Shown piece by piece: positions 13,281 through 20,614 of a DNA stretch of 25,257 nucleotides. The position numbers were made by a program, and so were the translations under genes. Numbering within the stretch: the first letter of the stretch is position 1; each line of letters opens with the position of its first letter. Under the pieces are notes generated by a model, which ran no database searches, was not told the origin of the DNA, and worked only from the letters and a program-made list of their open reading frames with translations. The stretch comes from JAOZHU01 sp964632845 (GTDB lineage: Archaea > Thermoproteota > Bathyarchaeia > Bathyarchaeales > Bathycorpusculaceae): assembly GCA_964632845.1 (NCBI GenBank), contig CAZWDU010000022.1, positions 1-25,257 on the forward strand. Direction: 5' to 3'.

Positions 13281-14333
13281 CCTTAACGGCATAGAATCAC
13301 ACGGTTCAAAATTCAACTGCTGTCTTATTCCCGCAATCTCCTCTGGACGTAAGCTTCTCGGATAATTGTACAATGGACCACTGGGTTTTTCATTGTAAAA
13401 TGGGCGATTGCAGTCTGGACATCCAGAAGTAAGGAACGGCTGTCCAGCGGCTACCACACATTTCAGCATTTCTTTTTTAACGTTGAAATCCACTATTCGG
13501 CAACGGGCATCAAAACACATGTCCTCATAACGCGCTAAGCCGCTAACAATTAAGTATCTTGCAAGCTGCACTCGCCTATACGATGCAATCGGAGGTTGCG
13601 GTTTGTTTTCGAGCATTGTGCCGCGAATAGGCGTGAAAGCAAAAAGGGCTGGCAGAACATGCAGGTCTACGCATTGCTGAATAACGTTTACTGCATCTTT
13701 CTCAGTTTCACCTAAGCCAATGATTAAGTGCGTGCTGACGTTTCCGCTCCCAAAAACCTCAACAGCTTCCTGCAGCTGCCTGAACTGGCTTCTCCAACTG
13801 TATGGACCACCTGCAACTGAACCCTTAACTTCGTTGAATAGCTTCTCTGTTGCTGCATCTAAAGCTATGCCAATGCGGTCTACACCTGCTTCCGCTAAAC
13901 GCCGTATATTCTCGGTGTTCAGCGGCTGGCACGAAACTGAAACTGGAACCGTTGCATGTTGCGTTACTGCTTTCACGAGAGCAACGAGATCAGCAAAAAC
14001 TGTAGGGTAGTTTAAAGCTTGGATGCAAACGCGCCTTATTCTGGCATCAGCGACAGCGCTTTCAAACTTTTGAAGAACGCTTTTTGTGGGGAAAACAGGC
14101 CATGAAACTCGTGAGAGCAATTCAGTCTTGCTGTGGCTGCTTCTGGCTTGAGGGCAAAATCCGCAGTTTGCAGTGCATTTGTCAGCTTTGTAAGTCATCA
14201 AATATGCGGTTGTGGGTTCAGCGTCAAGTTTGCCTTCTAAAAGTCCGAGAACTATGGCGGAACCTATTGAAACGCGAACACGCTGTGGCAGATCGGTTTT
14301 TTCGCAACTTGCTGTTTTAGTCAAATGGTTCAC
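13266..14333 (-). CDS. Biotin synthase-like / lipoyl synthase-like radical SAM protein
   Basis: This 355-residue protein carries the radical SAM motif CTANCGFC (Cys53, 57, 60) preceded by TTAYLMTYKADK. A barrel with biotin-synthase-like features follows (CQPLNTENIRRLAEAGVDRI, HLIIGLGETEKDAV, FTPIRGTMLE). Additional cysteines at 273, 278 and 292, and a C-terminal SGCPDCNRPFYNE (303-315) with YNYP, could hold an auxiliary cluster used as sulfur donor. This recalls archaeal 'biotin synthase-related' proteins, some of which were shown to be subunits of the two-part archaeal lipoyl synthase (LipS1/LipS2). Which one, if either, cannot be decided here. The start is GTG 14333, or possibly TTG 14324, which has a better-spaced GGTG. 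It is upstream-adjacent to, but separate from, the methylthiotransferase gene. Confidence 0.75.
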   Translation of the reverse strand: MNHLTKTASCEKTDLPQRVRVSIGSAIVLGLLEGKLDAEPTTAYLMTYKADKCTANCGFCPQARSSHSKTELLSRVSWPVFPTKSVLQKFESAVADARIRRVCIQALNYPTVFADLVALVKAVTQHATVPVSVSCQPLNTENIRRLAEAGVDRIGIALDAATEKLFNEVKGSVAGGPYSWRSQFRQLQEAVEVFGSGNVSTHLIIGLGETEKDAVNVIQQCVDLHVLPALFAFTPIRGTMLENKPQPPIASYRRVQLARYLIVSGLARYEDMCFDARCRIVDFNVKKEMLKCVVAAGQPFLTSGCPDCNRPFYNEKPSGPLYNYPRSLRPEEIAGIRQQLNFEPCDSMPLRSVGC

Positions 14334-14463
14334 CAGAGAAAGCTATTGGCTGGAAAGAATAATGAAATAACAGTATATTAGCGTAGAGATGTATCTGAAC
14401 TGCTGCGTATGGGTGTCTGTGGAAAATGTTAGAGTTACAGCGATTTGTTGATGCAGGGTTTGT

Positions 14464-15759
14464 TTAGAGAATTGTTCCTGCGAGGTAGGTTGTGAAAGCC
14501 TTTGTGACTTGTACATTCACGGTTTTGCCGAGCATGTTTGTTGAGGTCTTGATGACGATGGGTTTGTAGGTGAAGTTGCGGCTTATCCATGAACCGTGGG
14601 TTTTCCCTTTTTCGTCTATTAGCACTTTGCCTGTCCAGCCTATCCAGCGCTGGTTTCTTTCGAGCGCTATCTGCTTTGCCAACTGAGCCGCTCTAGCACT
14701 GCGCTGTTTGATTTCTGCTGGAGCCACAAACTCTGCGCGCATTTCAGCTGCTGGCGTGTGCGGTCTGGGGAAGAATTTGGATATGTTGGTGATGTCAGGT
14801 TGCACTTCCTTGATAAGTTTGAGCGTGTTTTGGAAGGCTGAGCGGGTTTCGCTTGGGAAACCGCAAATGATGTCTGTAGCCAGCGTGAGTTGTGGAAAAG
14901 CTGTTCGGAACGCTTTTACTGTGGTTTTGAAGTCTTCAGTGGTGTAGAATCTCTGCATATGTGCGAGCACTGTATTGTCGCCGCTTTGCACGGGTAAGTG
15001 TATGAACTTGAATATTTTTTCGTTTTTGAATGCTTCAATGAGGCTGTTTAAGAATGGCTTAGTCGTGTTGGTTGTCATCATGCCAACGCGTATTCTAAAG
15101 TCACCTTTCACGTTGGTTATGTTGTTGAGTAGCGTTGCGAGGTTTGTGCCTGTGTCTTTTCCGTAGCAAGCTGTGTCTTGTGAAGTGAGCCAGAATTCTT
15201 TTGTGCCTGTGGCTAAATCCTGTTTTACCCGTTCAGCTATTTCAGTGATACTGTAGCTGCGCAAGTTGCCGCGAGCGAAGGTTACGCAGCAGTAGGCGCA
15301 TTTGCCTAGGCAGCCGTAGTTTATGGGGATTATGCTGATGGCTGAGTTGGATTTTACTTGTGGCAAGTTCAGGGGTGGTTTGGCTGTTAAGGCGTTGTTT
15401 AAGGCAAGAATGGTTTCGCCGTTTAAGACGCGTTTGGTGATGTCTACGATTTGTTGGGCTGCTGCTGGTCCAGCTACGGCGTTGAAGCGCGTTTCTCGTT
15501 GTAGGCGTTCAAAGTTGATGAGTGGCAAGCAGCCGGTGATGATTATTTTTTTGTTTTTTGGTGTGCGTTTTATGGTTTCGATTATGCGGTTTTCTGTGGG
15601 GCCTTTTACGGCGCATGTGTTGTAGATTATTACGTTTGCTGCTGTGGCTGAGTGTGTTAGTTTGTAGCCTGCTTGGGTTAGGCATCCTGCGATGGTTTCG
15701 CTGTCTGCTTGGTTTGTGGAGCATCCGTAGGTTTTGATGTGTATGCGCATGTTTTTCAT
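14464..15759 (-). CDS. tRNA t6A37 methylthiotransferase (MtaB/CDKAL1 type)
   Basis: This 431-residue radical SAM methylthiotransferase has three N-terminal cluster cysteines (YGCSTNQADS Cys13, NTCAVKGPTE Cys49, TGCLP Cys77). The radical SAM motif CLGKCAYC lies at 150-157, followed by TFARGNLRSYS and the family motifs IHLPVQSGD and DIICGFPSET. A TRAM-like RNA-binding domain closes the protein (from about 370). The archaeal/eukaryotic e-MtaB group converts t6A to ms2t6A at position 37 of ANN-decoding tRNAs in the cytoplasm. ATG 15759 or the in-frame ATG 15750 may serve as start. A TATA-like TTTATTTTTTTATACC lies about 30-45 bases upstream on the minus strand. It depends on Fe-S cluster supply such as the Suf system at the left edge. 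Confidence 0.92.
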   Translation of the reverse strand: MKNMRIHIKTYGCSTNQADSETIAGCLTQAGYKLTHSATAANVIIYNTCAVKGPTENRIIETIKRTPKNKKIIITGCLPLINFERLQRETRFNAVAGPAAAQQIVDITKRVLNGETILALNNALTAKPPLNLPQVKSNSAISIIPINYGCLGKCAYCCVTFARGNLRSYSITEIAERVKQDLATGTKEFWLTSQDTACYGKDTGTNLATLLNNITNVKGDFRIRVGMMTTNTTKPFLNSLIEAFKNEKIFKFIHLPVQSGDNTVLAHMQRFYTTEDFKTTVKAFRTAFPQLTLATDIICGFPSETRSAFQNTLKLIKEVQPDITNISKFFPRPHTPAAEMRAEFVAPAEIKQRSARAAQLAKQIALERNQRWIGWTGKVLIDEKGKTHGSWISRNFTYKPIVIKTSTNMLGKTVNVQVTKAFTTYLAGTIL

Positions 15760-15851
15760 CGTTGCTTGTTTGGATGCAGGTAATAAGGTATAAAAAAATA
15801 AAGGTTGCTTTGGCGGGTTTTTACAGGAAGTTGTAACTCTGAGTGTTTATG

Positions 15852-15860
15852 CTTTATAAG
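15852..15860 (+). promoter_or_regulatory. TATA-like box upstream of the RHH gene
   Basis: CTTTATAAG would start transcription around 15885, giving a leader of about 70 bases before the regulator start at 15957. Confidence 0.35.
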
Positions 15861-15956
15861 GCATGGCACGAACATGTTTAATACATATTTGCTCCATAAC
15901 ATATAGCGGTATAACCTACATGCATGCTTTTAACAGTTTACCGAGGGAGAGAATGT

Positions 15957-16112
15957 ATGAAGCTAATAACTCTGTATCTGCCTGAAACGTATATAAAGGC
16001 TTTGGATCAGCTTGTAACTGAATGTTTTTACCCGAACAGGGCTGAGGCTATTCGCGTGGCAATTCGAGATTTAATCAGTGCTGAAGTGTGGAGGCGAAAG
16101 GGCGTTGACTAA
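15957..16112 (+). CDS. Ribbon-helix-helix transcription regulator (CopG/CdrS-like)
   Basis: This is a 51-residue minimal DNA-binding protein. MKLITLYLP forms the strand that inserts into the DNA major groove as a dimer. YIKALDQLVTECF is helix A, PNRAEAIRVAIRDLI is the signature turn and helix B, and a basic tail (EVWRRK) follows. The short all-RHH form and the FPNRSEAIR-like motif recall the archaeal CdrS-type regulators linked with cell division and metabolism. I placed the start at ATG 15957 because GAGGGAG lies 8 bases before it. An in-frame ATG at 15924 would add an unlikely 11-residue extension. It overlaps the next gene by 8 bases, so the pair is one operon and the partner may be functionally linked. 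Its operator could include the palindromes found before the Kelch gene downstream; this is speculation. Confidence 0.85.
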   Translation: MKLITLYLPETYIKALDQLVTECFYPNRAEAIRVAIRDLISAEVWRRKGVD

Positions 16113-16401
16113 GCATGCTGATGAAATGGCAGTGAAAGCACATTTGGGTTTGGATGATAATGACAAGGTTATCGCGAGCACTGCTGAGTTAGTTTGCAAT
16201 GAGGCTCTTGTTATTTGCAATGGACCCGTTAAGCCAGCAAAGGAACGTGTGCCTAAAGTTGCGCCTGTGAAGTTGAGGGTGAACTCAGTGCAGGGTAATG
16301 TGGATAAAGCTATGCACAAGCTGTATGATTTGGAGCAGAGCGGAGAAACAGAGAAAAAGTTGAACGTGGACTTAGATCTGTACCAAATGGAAAACTATTA
16401 A
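16105..16401 (+). CDS. Small protein of unknown function, coupled to the RHH regulator
   Basis: This is a 98-residue protein if started at TTG 16105, which overlaps the RHH stop and has GGAGG 10 bases upstream. GTG 16078 and ATG 16126 are in-frame alternatives. The sequence is hydrophilic and shows no membrane segment and no Zn motif. It has a possible beta-rich middle (IASTAELVCNEALVICNGPV), a basic-proline stretch (KPAKERVPKVAPVKLRV) and an acidic end (LNVDLDLYQMENY). I do not recognise a family. The tight overlap with the regulator suggests a co-regulator, an antitoxin-like partner or a separately acting small protein; nothing in the sequence decides this. Confidence 0.6.
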   Translation: MTKHADEMAVKAHLGLDDNDKVIASTAELVCNEALVICNGPVKPAKERVPKVAPVKLRVNSVQGNVDKAMHKLYDLEQSGETEKKLNVDLDLYQMENY

Positions 16402-16494
16402 CAGGCTGCACTCTTTTCTTACTTTTTGTTTTTTCAGTGTTGATTTTCGTCTTATGCGATTTTTAGGCAGTTAGAACTAGCGCGTGGAAAAAGC

Positions 16495-16514
16495 TATAGC
16501 CCCTCTATATAAAG
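16495..16514 (+). promoter_or_regulatory. Kelch gene promoter core (TATAGCCCCTCT + TATATAAAG)
   Basis: TATAGCCCCTCT is directly followed by ATATAAAG, a good archaeal TATA box with an upstream GC-rich element. The same twelve-base block stands before a TATA box at 11511-11492 on the other strand. Transcription would begin near 16535-16540, at the first operator-like site. Confidence 0.55.
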
Positions 16515-16533
16515 CGATTGTGCTATAGAGTTT

Positions 16534-16605
16534 GTCAAGAAAATTTGACTGGGATGCTTATTTGGTCAAGAAATCTTGACTGCAACTTTGTCAAGAAATC
16601 TTTAC
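16534..16605 (+). promoter_or_regulatory. Three operator-like palindromes before the Kelch gene
   Basis: Site 1 is GTCAAGAAAATTTGAC (16534-16549). Site 2 is GTCAAGAAATCTTGAC (16565-16580), with 7-base arms that match perfectly around AA. Site 3 is GTCAAGAAATCTTTAC (16590-16605). They fit GTCA-N8-TGAC, with one deviation in site 3, and start 31 and 25 bases apart. Site 1 would overlap the transcription start, which suggests repression by a dimeric regulator. Confidence 0.55.
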
Positions 16606-16651
16606 AAAAACCCTTTAGTAATGAAGTTACTATCGTATTTTGGGGATAAGC

Positions 16652-17794
16652 ATGAGTAAAAGTGTTGCTCTGCTGCTTGTTCTCGTTTTACTGGCCGCGT
16701 TGAGCACAGGTATCGCCGTGTCTGCATCTTCTGCTGAGGCGAAAGAAAATTCTTGGACGACCAAGACTTCACTGCCCCAAGCGATTAGTGGGGCCAAAGC
16801 TGTTGCAGTAAATGGAAAAATATACATCATGACGGGTACGTTCAATTACGAGTACAATCCAGCAATGGATAATTGGACTGTTAAAAAGCCTATGCCAACT
16901 ACAAGAGGCTCTTTTGGAATTGCAGTTTTTCAAAACAAGATTTACGTAATAGGTGGAGAAGACAAAGCTCTCAGTTCGAAGAGGCATTATTTTTTGTCAA
17001 CTAACGAGGTATATGACCCTTCAACAGACACCTGGGAAACCAAGAAGCCGATGCCAACATCCAGAAAATACGTAGATGCGAATGTCGTAAACGGAAGAAT
17101 CCATGTCATAGGAGGAATAACCTACGAAGATGAAAACAACCATCACCAAAATCATACAGCAGTGAACGAAGTCTATGACCCTGCCACCGATTCATGGATC
17201 ACAAAGCAGCCAACGCTATTTGCTATCGCACGCTACGCCTCTGCAGTTGTTGACAGCAAGATCTATGTACTTGGCGGAACTTCCAATCAGGTTGACGACT
17301 CACAAGCATGGGTTGCTAATCAGATTTATGATGCCGAGGCGGATACTTGGAGTCTCGGGGCATCATTGCCAACCGCTACATATCATGGTGCTGCCGTCGC
17401 GACGACAGGCGTGATGGCGCCTAAGCGGGTCTACGTCATAGGCGGCGGGTTTACCGAAGTTACTAACGTAGTTAATGTTTACGATCCAGCGTCAGACAGC
17501 TGGATTGCTGCGGCTTCTATGCCTACTAATCGTTCCAGTCTTGCGTTAGCATTGGTGAATGATGTCATCTACGCGATGGGTGGTAGTCTTGGCTGGGAAG
17601 GCGAAGCTTTTCCGTATGAAGGGCATCCAGTGGGAACGACAAACGTAGTTGAGCAGTATACTCCGTTTGGGTATGGCACTATTCTGCAAGAGCCCGTGCC
17701 TTTCCCAACGGTGCTTGTCGGCGTTGCTTCTGGAGCGTCAGTAATTGTTGTAGGTATGGGGCTGTTGGTTTACTTCAAGAAATGTAAACACTGA
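16652..17794 (+). CDS. Kelch-repeat beta-propeller surface protein
   Basis: This roughly 380-residue protein has a signal peptide (SVALLLVLVLLAALSTGIAV) followed by about six Kelch blades. Each blade shows the pattern 'NxIYVIGG ... VYDPxTDTWxxxxPMP': examples are NKIYVIGGEDKA, EVYDPSTDTWETKKPMPTSR, DSKIYVLGGTSN and KRVYVIGGGFTE. Near the C-terminus one hydrophobic helix (VLVGVASGASVIVVGMGLLV) and a KKCKH tail anchor it in the membrane. The propeller should lie outside the cell and bind a protein or sugar ligand; no catalytic residues can be assigned. ATG 16652 is preferred over an in-frame TTG at 16640 because the signal peptide then begins MSKS. The gene sits under a conspicuous promoter with three palindromic operator-like sites. 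Confidence 0.88.
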   Translation: MSKSVALLLVLVLLAALSTGIAVSASSAEAKENSWTTKTSLPQAISGAKAVAVNGKIYIMTGTFNYEYNPAMDNWTVKKPMPTTRGSFGIAVFQNKIYVIGGEDKALSSKRHYFLSTNEVYDPSTDTWETKKPMPTSRKYVDANVVNGRIHVIGGITYEDENNHHQNHTAVNEVYDPATDSWITKQPTLFAIARYASAVVDSKIYVLGGTSNQVDDSQAWVANQIYDAEADTWSLGASLPTATYHGAAVATTGVMAPKRVYVIGGGFTEVTNVVNVYDPASDSWIAAASMPTNRSSLALALVNDVIYAMGGSLGWEGEAFPYEGHPVGTTNVVEQYTPFGYGTILQEPVPFPTVLVGVASGASVIVVGMGLLVYFKKCKH

Positions 17795-17888
17795 ACACTG
17801 GTCTGCTTGGGTTAACACTTTATGCTTTTACGTTTTAATCGTTAGAAATACAAACTTTACGAAAAATGACGATTAGAACAACAGGGTT

Positions 17889-17898
17889 CTATATAAAG
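17889..17898 (+). promoter_or_regulatory. TATA box upstream of the phosphatidyltransferase stump
   Basis: CTATATAAAG is a near-consensus archaeal TATA box. Transcription would begin around 17920, consistent with translation from ATG 17962 (GGAAG 8 bases upstream) rather than from an ATG at 17866, which would lie before the box. Confidence 0.45.
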
Positions 17899-17961
17899 AG
17901 CCAGATAAAGGGTGAAGCTGGCTTTTGCTGGGATACACGGCGTGTACTGGAAGCTAAAAAC

Positions 17962-18135
17962 ATGGAGGTCTACAGAATACGCAGTAACAAAGATGGGGTA
18001 CTTTTCCGTTTAGCCAGAATTGCTTATGGCTGCGGTGTTACGGCTAACATGATTACTGCTTTAGGCGTATGTTTTGGCGTGTTAAGCGCCCGCAATCTTT
18101 CCCTTAAAATAATGATAATGCTTCTCAAGCTTTAA
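17962..18135 (+). pseudogene. Truncated CDP-alcohol phosphatidyltransferase (N-terminal stump)
   Basis: From ATG 17962 the frame reads MEVYRIRSNKDGVLFRLARI, then a segment like the family's 'TPNxITxLGLxxGLLSA' (VTANMITALGVCFGVLSA). This is the N-terminus of CDP-alcohol phosphatidyltransferases, which make archaeal or bacterial-like phospholipid headgroups. After about residue 43 the similarity ends abruptly at about 18088, and the remaining frame (RNLSLKIMIMLLKL) is antisense to the end of the PHP gene. The catalytic motif D-x2-DG-x2-AR-x8-G-x3-D-x3-D and most membrane helices are missing, so the product cannot be an active enzyme. The promoter and ribosome site in front are intact. The break probably marks a rearrangement that brought in the PHP-metS block. 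Confidence 0.6.
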
Positions 18136-18750
18136 CTTAAACGGCACAGGCACACCGAAAGGCTGGCAACGCCCAGCCGCTATCGCTTTCACAACAGCGT
18201 CAACACTCAACTCAGCATCAACAACAGTGTAAGCATAACCAATAGCAGGCGCATAATGCGCGTCAGTCCCCGCAACCCGCGGAAGCCCAAAGCGTGCAGC
18301 AACCTCCTCAGCTTTTCGCACGCTTCGCTTGAACGGCGAAGCAGAAGCGTTAATGGTTTCAATCGCGTCGAACTTGCCGCTTGTATGCTTACCTAGGCTG
18401 CCTTTGAACAGCGCAAACGGGTGGCAAGCCACTGCTACGCCGCCTGCCGCGTGAATCCGCGCCACAGTTTCATCCGCGCTTAAATCTCGTGGAATCACTT
18501 CGCGCACGTTAAGTGCTACTATGTGCCCATCTCTGCTGGTGACTTCGGTGCCGGGAATTACCAAAAAATTCTTTTCCTTAGCCATCTTCAACGCGCCTTC
18601 AACGCAGTTATGGTCCGTAACCGCTACCGCACTTAACCCGCGCCGTTTAGCCCAAAACACAAGTTGCTCAAGCGTGATTAACGAGTCAGACGAGTAAACA
18701 GTGTGCACGTGAAGGTCAACTTTAACCCGCAATTCACTATCATTTAGCAT
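18082..18750 (-). CDS. PHP-domain metal-dependent phosphoesterase
   Basis: This 222-residue protein has all PHP family metal motifs: HVH within VDLHVHTVYSSDS (about residues 14-16), TDHN (about 44-47), the acidic residue in PGTEVTSRDGH (about 67), CHPF (about 108), and GTDAHY near the C-terminus (about 165). The family hydrolyses phosphoester bonds of small molecules or nucleic acids using two or three metal ions. Stand-alone PHP proteins of this size often act on nucleotides or 5' ends, but the substrate here is unknown. The ATG at 18750 lies 11 bases inside the end of metS, so the genes are translationally coupled. The C-terminal end coincides with the break point of the phosphatidyltransferase stump on the other strand. 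Confidence 0.88.
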   Translation of the reverse strand: MLNDSELRVKVDLHVHTVYSSDSLITLEQLVFWAKRRGLSAVAVTDHNCVEGALKMAKEKNFLVIPGTEVTSRDGHIVALNVREVIPRDLSADETVARIHAAGGVAVACHPFALFKGSLGKHTSGKFDAIETINASASPFKRSVRKAEEVAARFGLPRVAGTDAHYAPAIGYAYTVVDAELSVDAVVKAIAAGRCQPFGVPVPFKLKLEKHYHYFKGKIAGA

Positions 18751-20455
18751 TTGCCATTTTCTCTCTGACTTTCAACAACAACTCATCCAACTGCTCCGCA
18801 GTGGCATCTATCTTGCGGAAAAGCGGCTTCGCCTTAGCTATCTTATGTCCAGCAGCCAACGGCTTAAGTGCCTCACTCCACTTGCACTCGCAAATGCTAT
18901 TCTGCAAACCAAGCGTTTGCCACAACTGCTCCGCCGTGCCCGGCATTATAGGTGCCGACGCCACGGCAAGCGCCTTAACCACCTGCGTAGCCACGTACAA
19001 CACAGTTGCCGCTTTTGTTTTGTCGGTTTTAAGCAGGTTCCAAGGCTCCTTCTCATTCAAATACTGATTCCCCATGCGGCTCAGGCTTATCAGCGTGTTC
19101 GCGGCAGACTGCAGTTTAGCTGACTCGAACTCCTCAGCAATCGTATCCACTTTCTCGCGTATGCCCTGCAACACTGTCTCATCCTCCGCCGTCAACTGTT
19201 CAGCCTGCGGAACTGCGCCGTCAAATCGCGAGTTAATAAAAGTTAAAGTTCGGTGAACGAAATTTCCAAACGTGTCATTTAAATCCGCGTTAATTTTATC
19301 CACGAAAAATTCCCATGAAAAATTCGCGTCCTTCGTTTCAGGTCGCGTAGCAACCAAAAAGAAGCGCCAGTAATCCACAGGAAACAGCTCCAGTGCTTCG
19401 TCTATCCATATGCCGATTCGTCGGCTTTTAGAGGCTTTTTCGCCTTTGAACTGGAGAAACTCGGTTGCCGACACATTCCAAGGCAAATTATATCCTTCAC
19501 CAGAAGCTAAAAGCAAAGCTGGCAAAATAATCGTGTGAAAAGGAATGTTATCCTTCCCCACAAAAAACAATGTCCGCGCATCCTTGTTAAACCAGAATTC
19601 CCGCCACAGCTCAGGCTTGCCTACACGCTGGCAATACTCAATGGTAGCTGAAACGTAGCCTAAAACTGCTTCAACCCACACGTAAATTGTTTTGCCCTCG
19701 GCACCGGGAAACGGCGCAGGAATCCCCCACTCGACATCACGCGTAACCGCTCTAGGCTTCAAGCCTTCTTTTATCCAGTTTAAGCTGAAGTTCTTCGCGT
19801 TAGCTGGCAACTGCTTGTTGTCCTGAATGTACTCGCTGAGCGGGTCAGCCAACCGTGAAAGGTCAATGTACCAGTGCTGGGTAGTTTTCACAACAGGTGC
19901 GTTCCCGCAGATTACGCAATGGGGCTTTACAAGAAAAGTAGTTTCTAACAGTCTTCCGCAGCGGTCACACTGGTCTCCGCGTGCATGCTCGTATCCGCAA
20001 TAGGGGCACTCGCCCTCCACGAAGCGGTCAGGCAAAAACCGCTTGTCATTCTCGCAGTAAAGCATCTGCGTGGTCTCGGAGAAAATGTAGCCGCGCTCGT
20101 AAATCTTCATCAACAGTGACTGCACGAATTCCTTGTGTACGGGGTTTTCAGTCCGCGTGTAATTGTCAAAAGATACATCCCAACGCTTGAATAATTCAGC
20201 CACGTACGCGTGGTTTCTGTCAGTCAGTGCCTTCGGCGTTATGCCCTGTTTTAACGCTTCCACTTCGATGGGTGTGCCATGCTCATCTGAGCCGCTTACC
20301 ATAAGCACATCGTCGCTTTGCAGCCTATAATAGCGTGCAGCAACATCTGCAGATAAAACTGAGCCAACTAGGTTGCCTAAGTGAGGCGTCACGTTAATGT
20401 AAGGCCATGCTGATGTGACTAAGATTTTTCCCGAGGTTAACACACCCTCCAGCAA
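18740..20455 (-). CDS. metG: Methionyl-tRNA synthetase
   Basis: This is a 571-residue class I synthetase. The HIGH-equivalent is PHLGN in ILVTSAWPYINVTPHLGNLV. The zinc-knuckle insertion has CPYC, CDRC and CVIC pairs plus an upstream YCEND (about residues 130-185), the archaeal form. The KMSKS loop is KASKSRRIGIWI (about 335). The anticodon-binding helices contain NDTFGNFVHRTLTFIN and ASAPIMPGTAEQLWQTLG. The C-terminal EMAPII-like tRNA-binding domain found in many MetRS is absent and may be encoded separately. The enzyme charges initiator and elongator tRNA-Met. The start is uncertain: TTG 20455 or GTG 20443, with GGAGGG only 2-3 bases before the latter. No ATG is available upstream of the conserved N-terminus. 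It overlaps the PHP gene. Confidence 0.95.
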   Translation of the reverse strand: MLEGVLTSGKILVTSAWPYINVTPHLGNLVGSVLSADVAARYYRLQSDDVLMVSGSDEHGTPIEVEALKQGITPKALTDRNHAYVAELFKRWDVSFDNYTRTENPVHKEFVQSLLMKIYERGYIFSETTQMLYCENDKRFLPDRFVEGECPYCGYEHARGDQCDRCGRLLETTFLVKPHCVICGNAPVVKTTQHWYIDLSRLADPLSEYIQDNKQLPANAKNFSLNWIKEGLKPRAVTRDVEWGIPAPFPGAEGKTIYVWVEAVLGYVSATIEYCQRVGKPELWREFWFNKDARTLFFVGKDNIPFHTIILPALLLASGEGYNLPWNVSATEFLQFKGEKASKSRRIGIWIDEALELFPVDYWRFFLVATRPETKDANFSWEFFVDKINADLNDTFGNFVHRTLTFINSRFDGAVPQAEQLTAEDETVLQGIREKVDTIAEEFESAKLQSAANTLISLSRMGNQYLNEKEPWNLLKTDKTKAATVLYVATQVVKALAVASAPIMPGTAEQLWQTLGLQNSICECKWSEALKPLAAGHKIAKAKPLFRKIDATAEQLDELLLKVREKMANAK

Positions 20456-20573
20456 TTCCGATTTGGATGCACTTAGAATTGTGAATGCTATTACTTAATT
20501 ATGTCGATGAGCTTAGGCAGCTTTACTCGGAAACTGAGCCTTTACGGCGAACACTGATGCCGCAACTAGAAAA

Positions 20574-20583
20574 AACTATATGC
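20574..20583 (+). promoter_or_regulatory. TATA-like box of the polytopic membrane protein gene
   Basis: AACTATATGC is centred about 36 bases before ATG 20615. No Shine-Dalgarno lies in between, so the message is expected to be nearly leaderless. Confidence 0.4.
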
Positions 20584-20614
20584 TAACTGCGGCAACCGTA
20601 TTCCGTGAAGAAAA

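Noticed and set aside
13301..13320. GGTTCAAAATTC, reminiscent of a tRNA T-loop
   Set aside because: There is no matching acceptor, anticodon or D-arm around it, and it lies inside the radical SAM gene.
14427..14468. 13-codon plus-strand frame (MLELQRFVDAGFV) between the two radical SAM genes
   Set aside because: No ribosome site or promoter was found, and it runs into the end of the methylthiotransferase gene. Most likely chance.
16105..16401. Classical type II toxin downstream of the RHH protein (RelE, VapC or MazF type)
   Set aside because: The sequence lacks the acidic PIN residues and the compact basic RelE/MazF patterns, so only 'unknown partner' is justified.
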